A DNA stretch of 14,208 nt from Deltaproteobacteria bacterium (GTDB taxonomy: Bacteria > Desulfobacterota > Desulfobacteria > Desulfobacterales > Desulfatibacillaceae), in the NCBI GenBank assembly GCA_019308705.1, contig JAFDHW010000015.1, positions 1 through 14,208 of the forward strand, given 5' to 3'. The notes beneath the pieces are model-generated. The model saw only the letters and a program-made list of their open reading frames with translations, was not told the origin of the DNA and made no database searches. A program made the position numbers and the translations under genes. This document shows positions 14,093 to 14,208 of this stretch, piece after piece (the first letter of the stretch is position 1; every line of letters starts with the position of its first letter).

Positions 14093-14208
14093 TCAGTAAT
14101 TGTTTTCCTTCTTCCGCCGCGCCACGTCGTAGACGTTCACGCTTTGACCTACGACCTTGCCGCTCACCGTGTCCAGCACGTAGTACCCGTGCACGTAGAC
14201 CGTGCCGC
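14093..14208 (-). CDS. C-terminal end of an unidentified protein (5' end beyond window)
   Basis: The minus strand is open from the right edge to a TGA at 14093-14095, giving the last 37 residues of a protein. They read GTVYVHGYYVLDTVSGKVV, then GQSVNVYDVARRKKENNY. Regular beta-like alternation and a basic, polar tail are visible, but no family is recognisable. Codon third positions are GC-rich like the neighbours, which supports coding. It is convergent with the small-protein gene, with the terminator between them. Confidence 0.55.
   Translation of the reverse strand, partial: GTVYVHGYYVLDTVSGKVVGQSVNVYDVARRKKENNY

Overview
The window is chromosomal DNA of high G+C content with tightly packed, conventional bacterial genes, mostly with clear Shine-Dalgarno sites. 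The gene mix is a DUF362/polyferredoxin pair, a GlcD-type flavoprotein, a divergent thiolase-like protein, an SDR dehydrogenase and a HAD-IB phosphatase. This suggests an anaerobic or facultatively anaerobic member of the Desulfobacterota/Deltaproteobacteria, but that is inferred from gene content and no marker gene fixes the taxonomy. No tRNA, rRNA, CRISPR array, insertion sequence, prophage or plasmid gene was seen.

Layout, left to right. (1) A minus-strand pair: a Ski2-like DEAH helicase (532-2676) followed 45 bp downstream by a lipoprotein alpha/beta hydrolase that runs off the left edge (1-486). (2) A plus-strand pair joined by an ATGA overlap: a HAD-IB phosphatase (2920-3621) and a D-cysteine desulfhydrase/ACC-deaminase-like PLP enzyme (3618-4712). 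They are driven by a near-consensus sigma70-type promoter (2835-2863) whose -35 box lies inside a 25-bp near-perfect palindrome. (3) An unrecognised 502-residue exported protein (4977-6485). (4) A thiolase-like protein lacking the usual catalytic cysteines (6795-8288). (5) A convergent minus-strand operon of two iron-sulfur proteins: DUF362 plus two ferredoxin motifs (9649-10803), then a winged-helix/cysteine-rich/ferredoxin protein (8402-9613). (6) Divergent from that operon, a GlcD-type FAD oxidase (10946-12334). (7) A plus-strand SDR dehydrogenase (12522-13367) and a small protein resembling a domain seen near or fused to GMC-type oxidoreductases (13513-14016). These end at a strong intrinsic terminator (14031-14070), which faces the 3' end of another minus-strand gene (14093-14208).

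How the genes may work together. Several products fit acyl-CoA, lipid or hydroxy-acid redox metabolism: the thiolase-like protein, the SDR, the GlcD oxidase and the GMC-associated-like protein. The divergent arrangement of the GlcD flavoprotein and the two polyferredoxins, with an 18-bp inverted repeat between them, raises the possibility of a shared electron-transfer module that links 2-hydroxyacid oxidation to low-potential iron-sulfur carriers. This is inference from arrangement. The helicase/hydrolase pair and the HAD/PLP pair look like separate transcription units.
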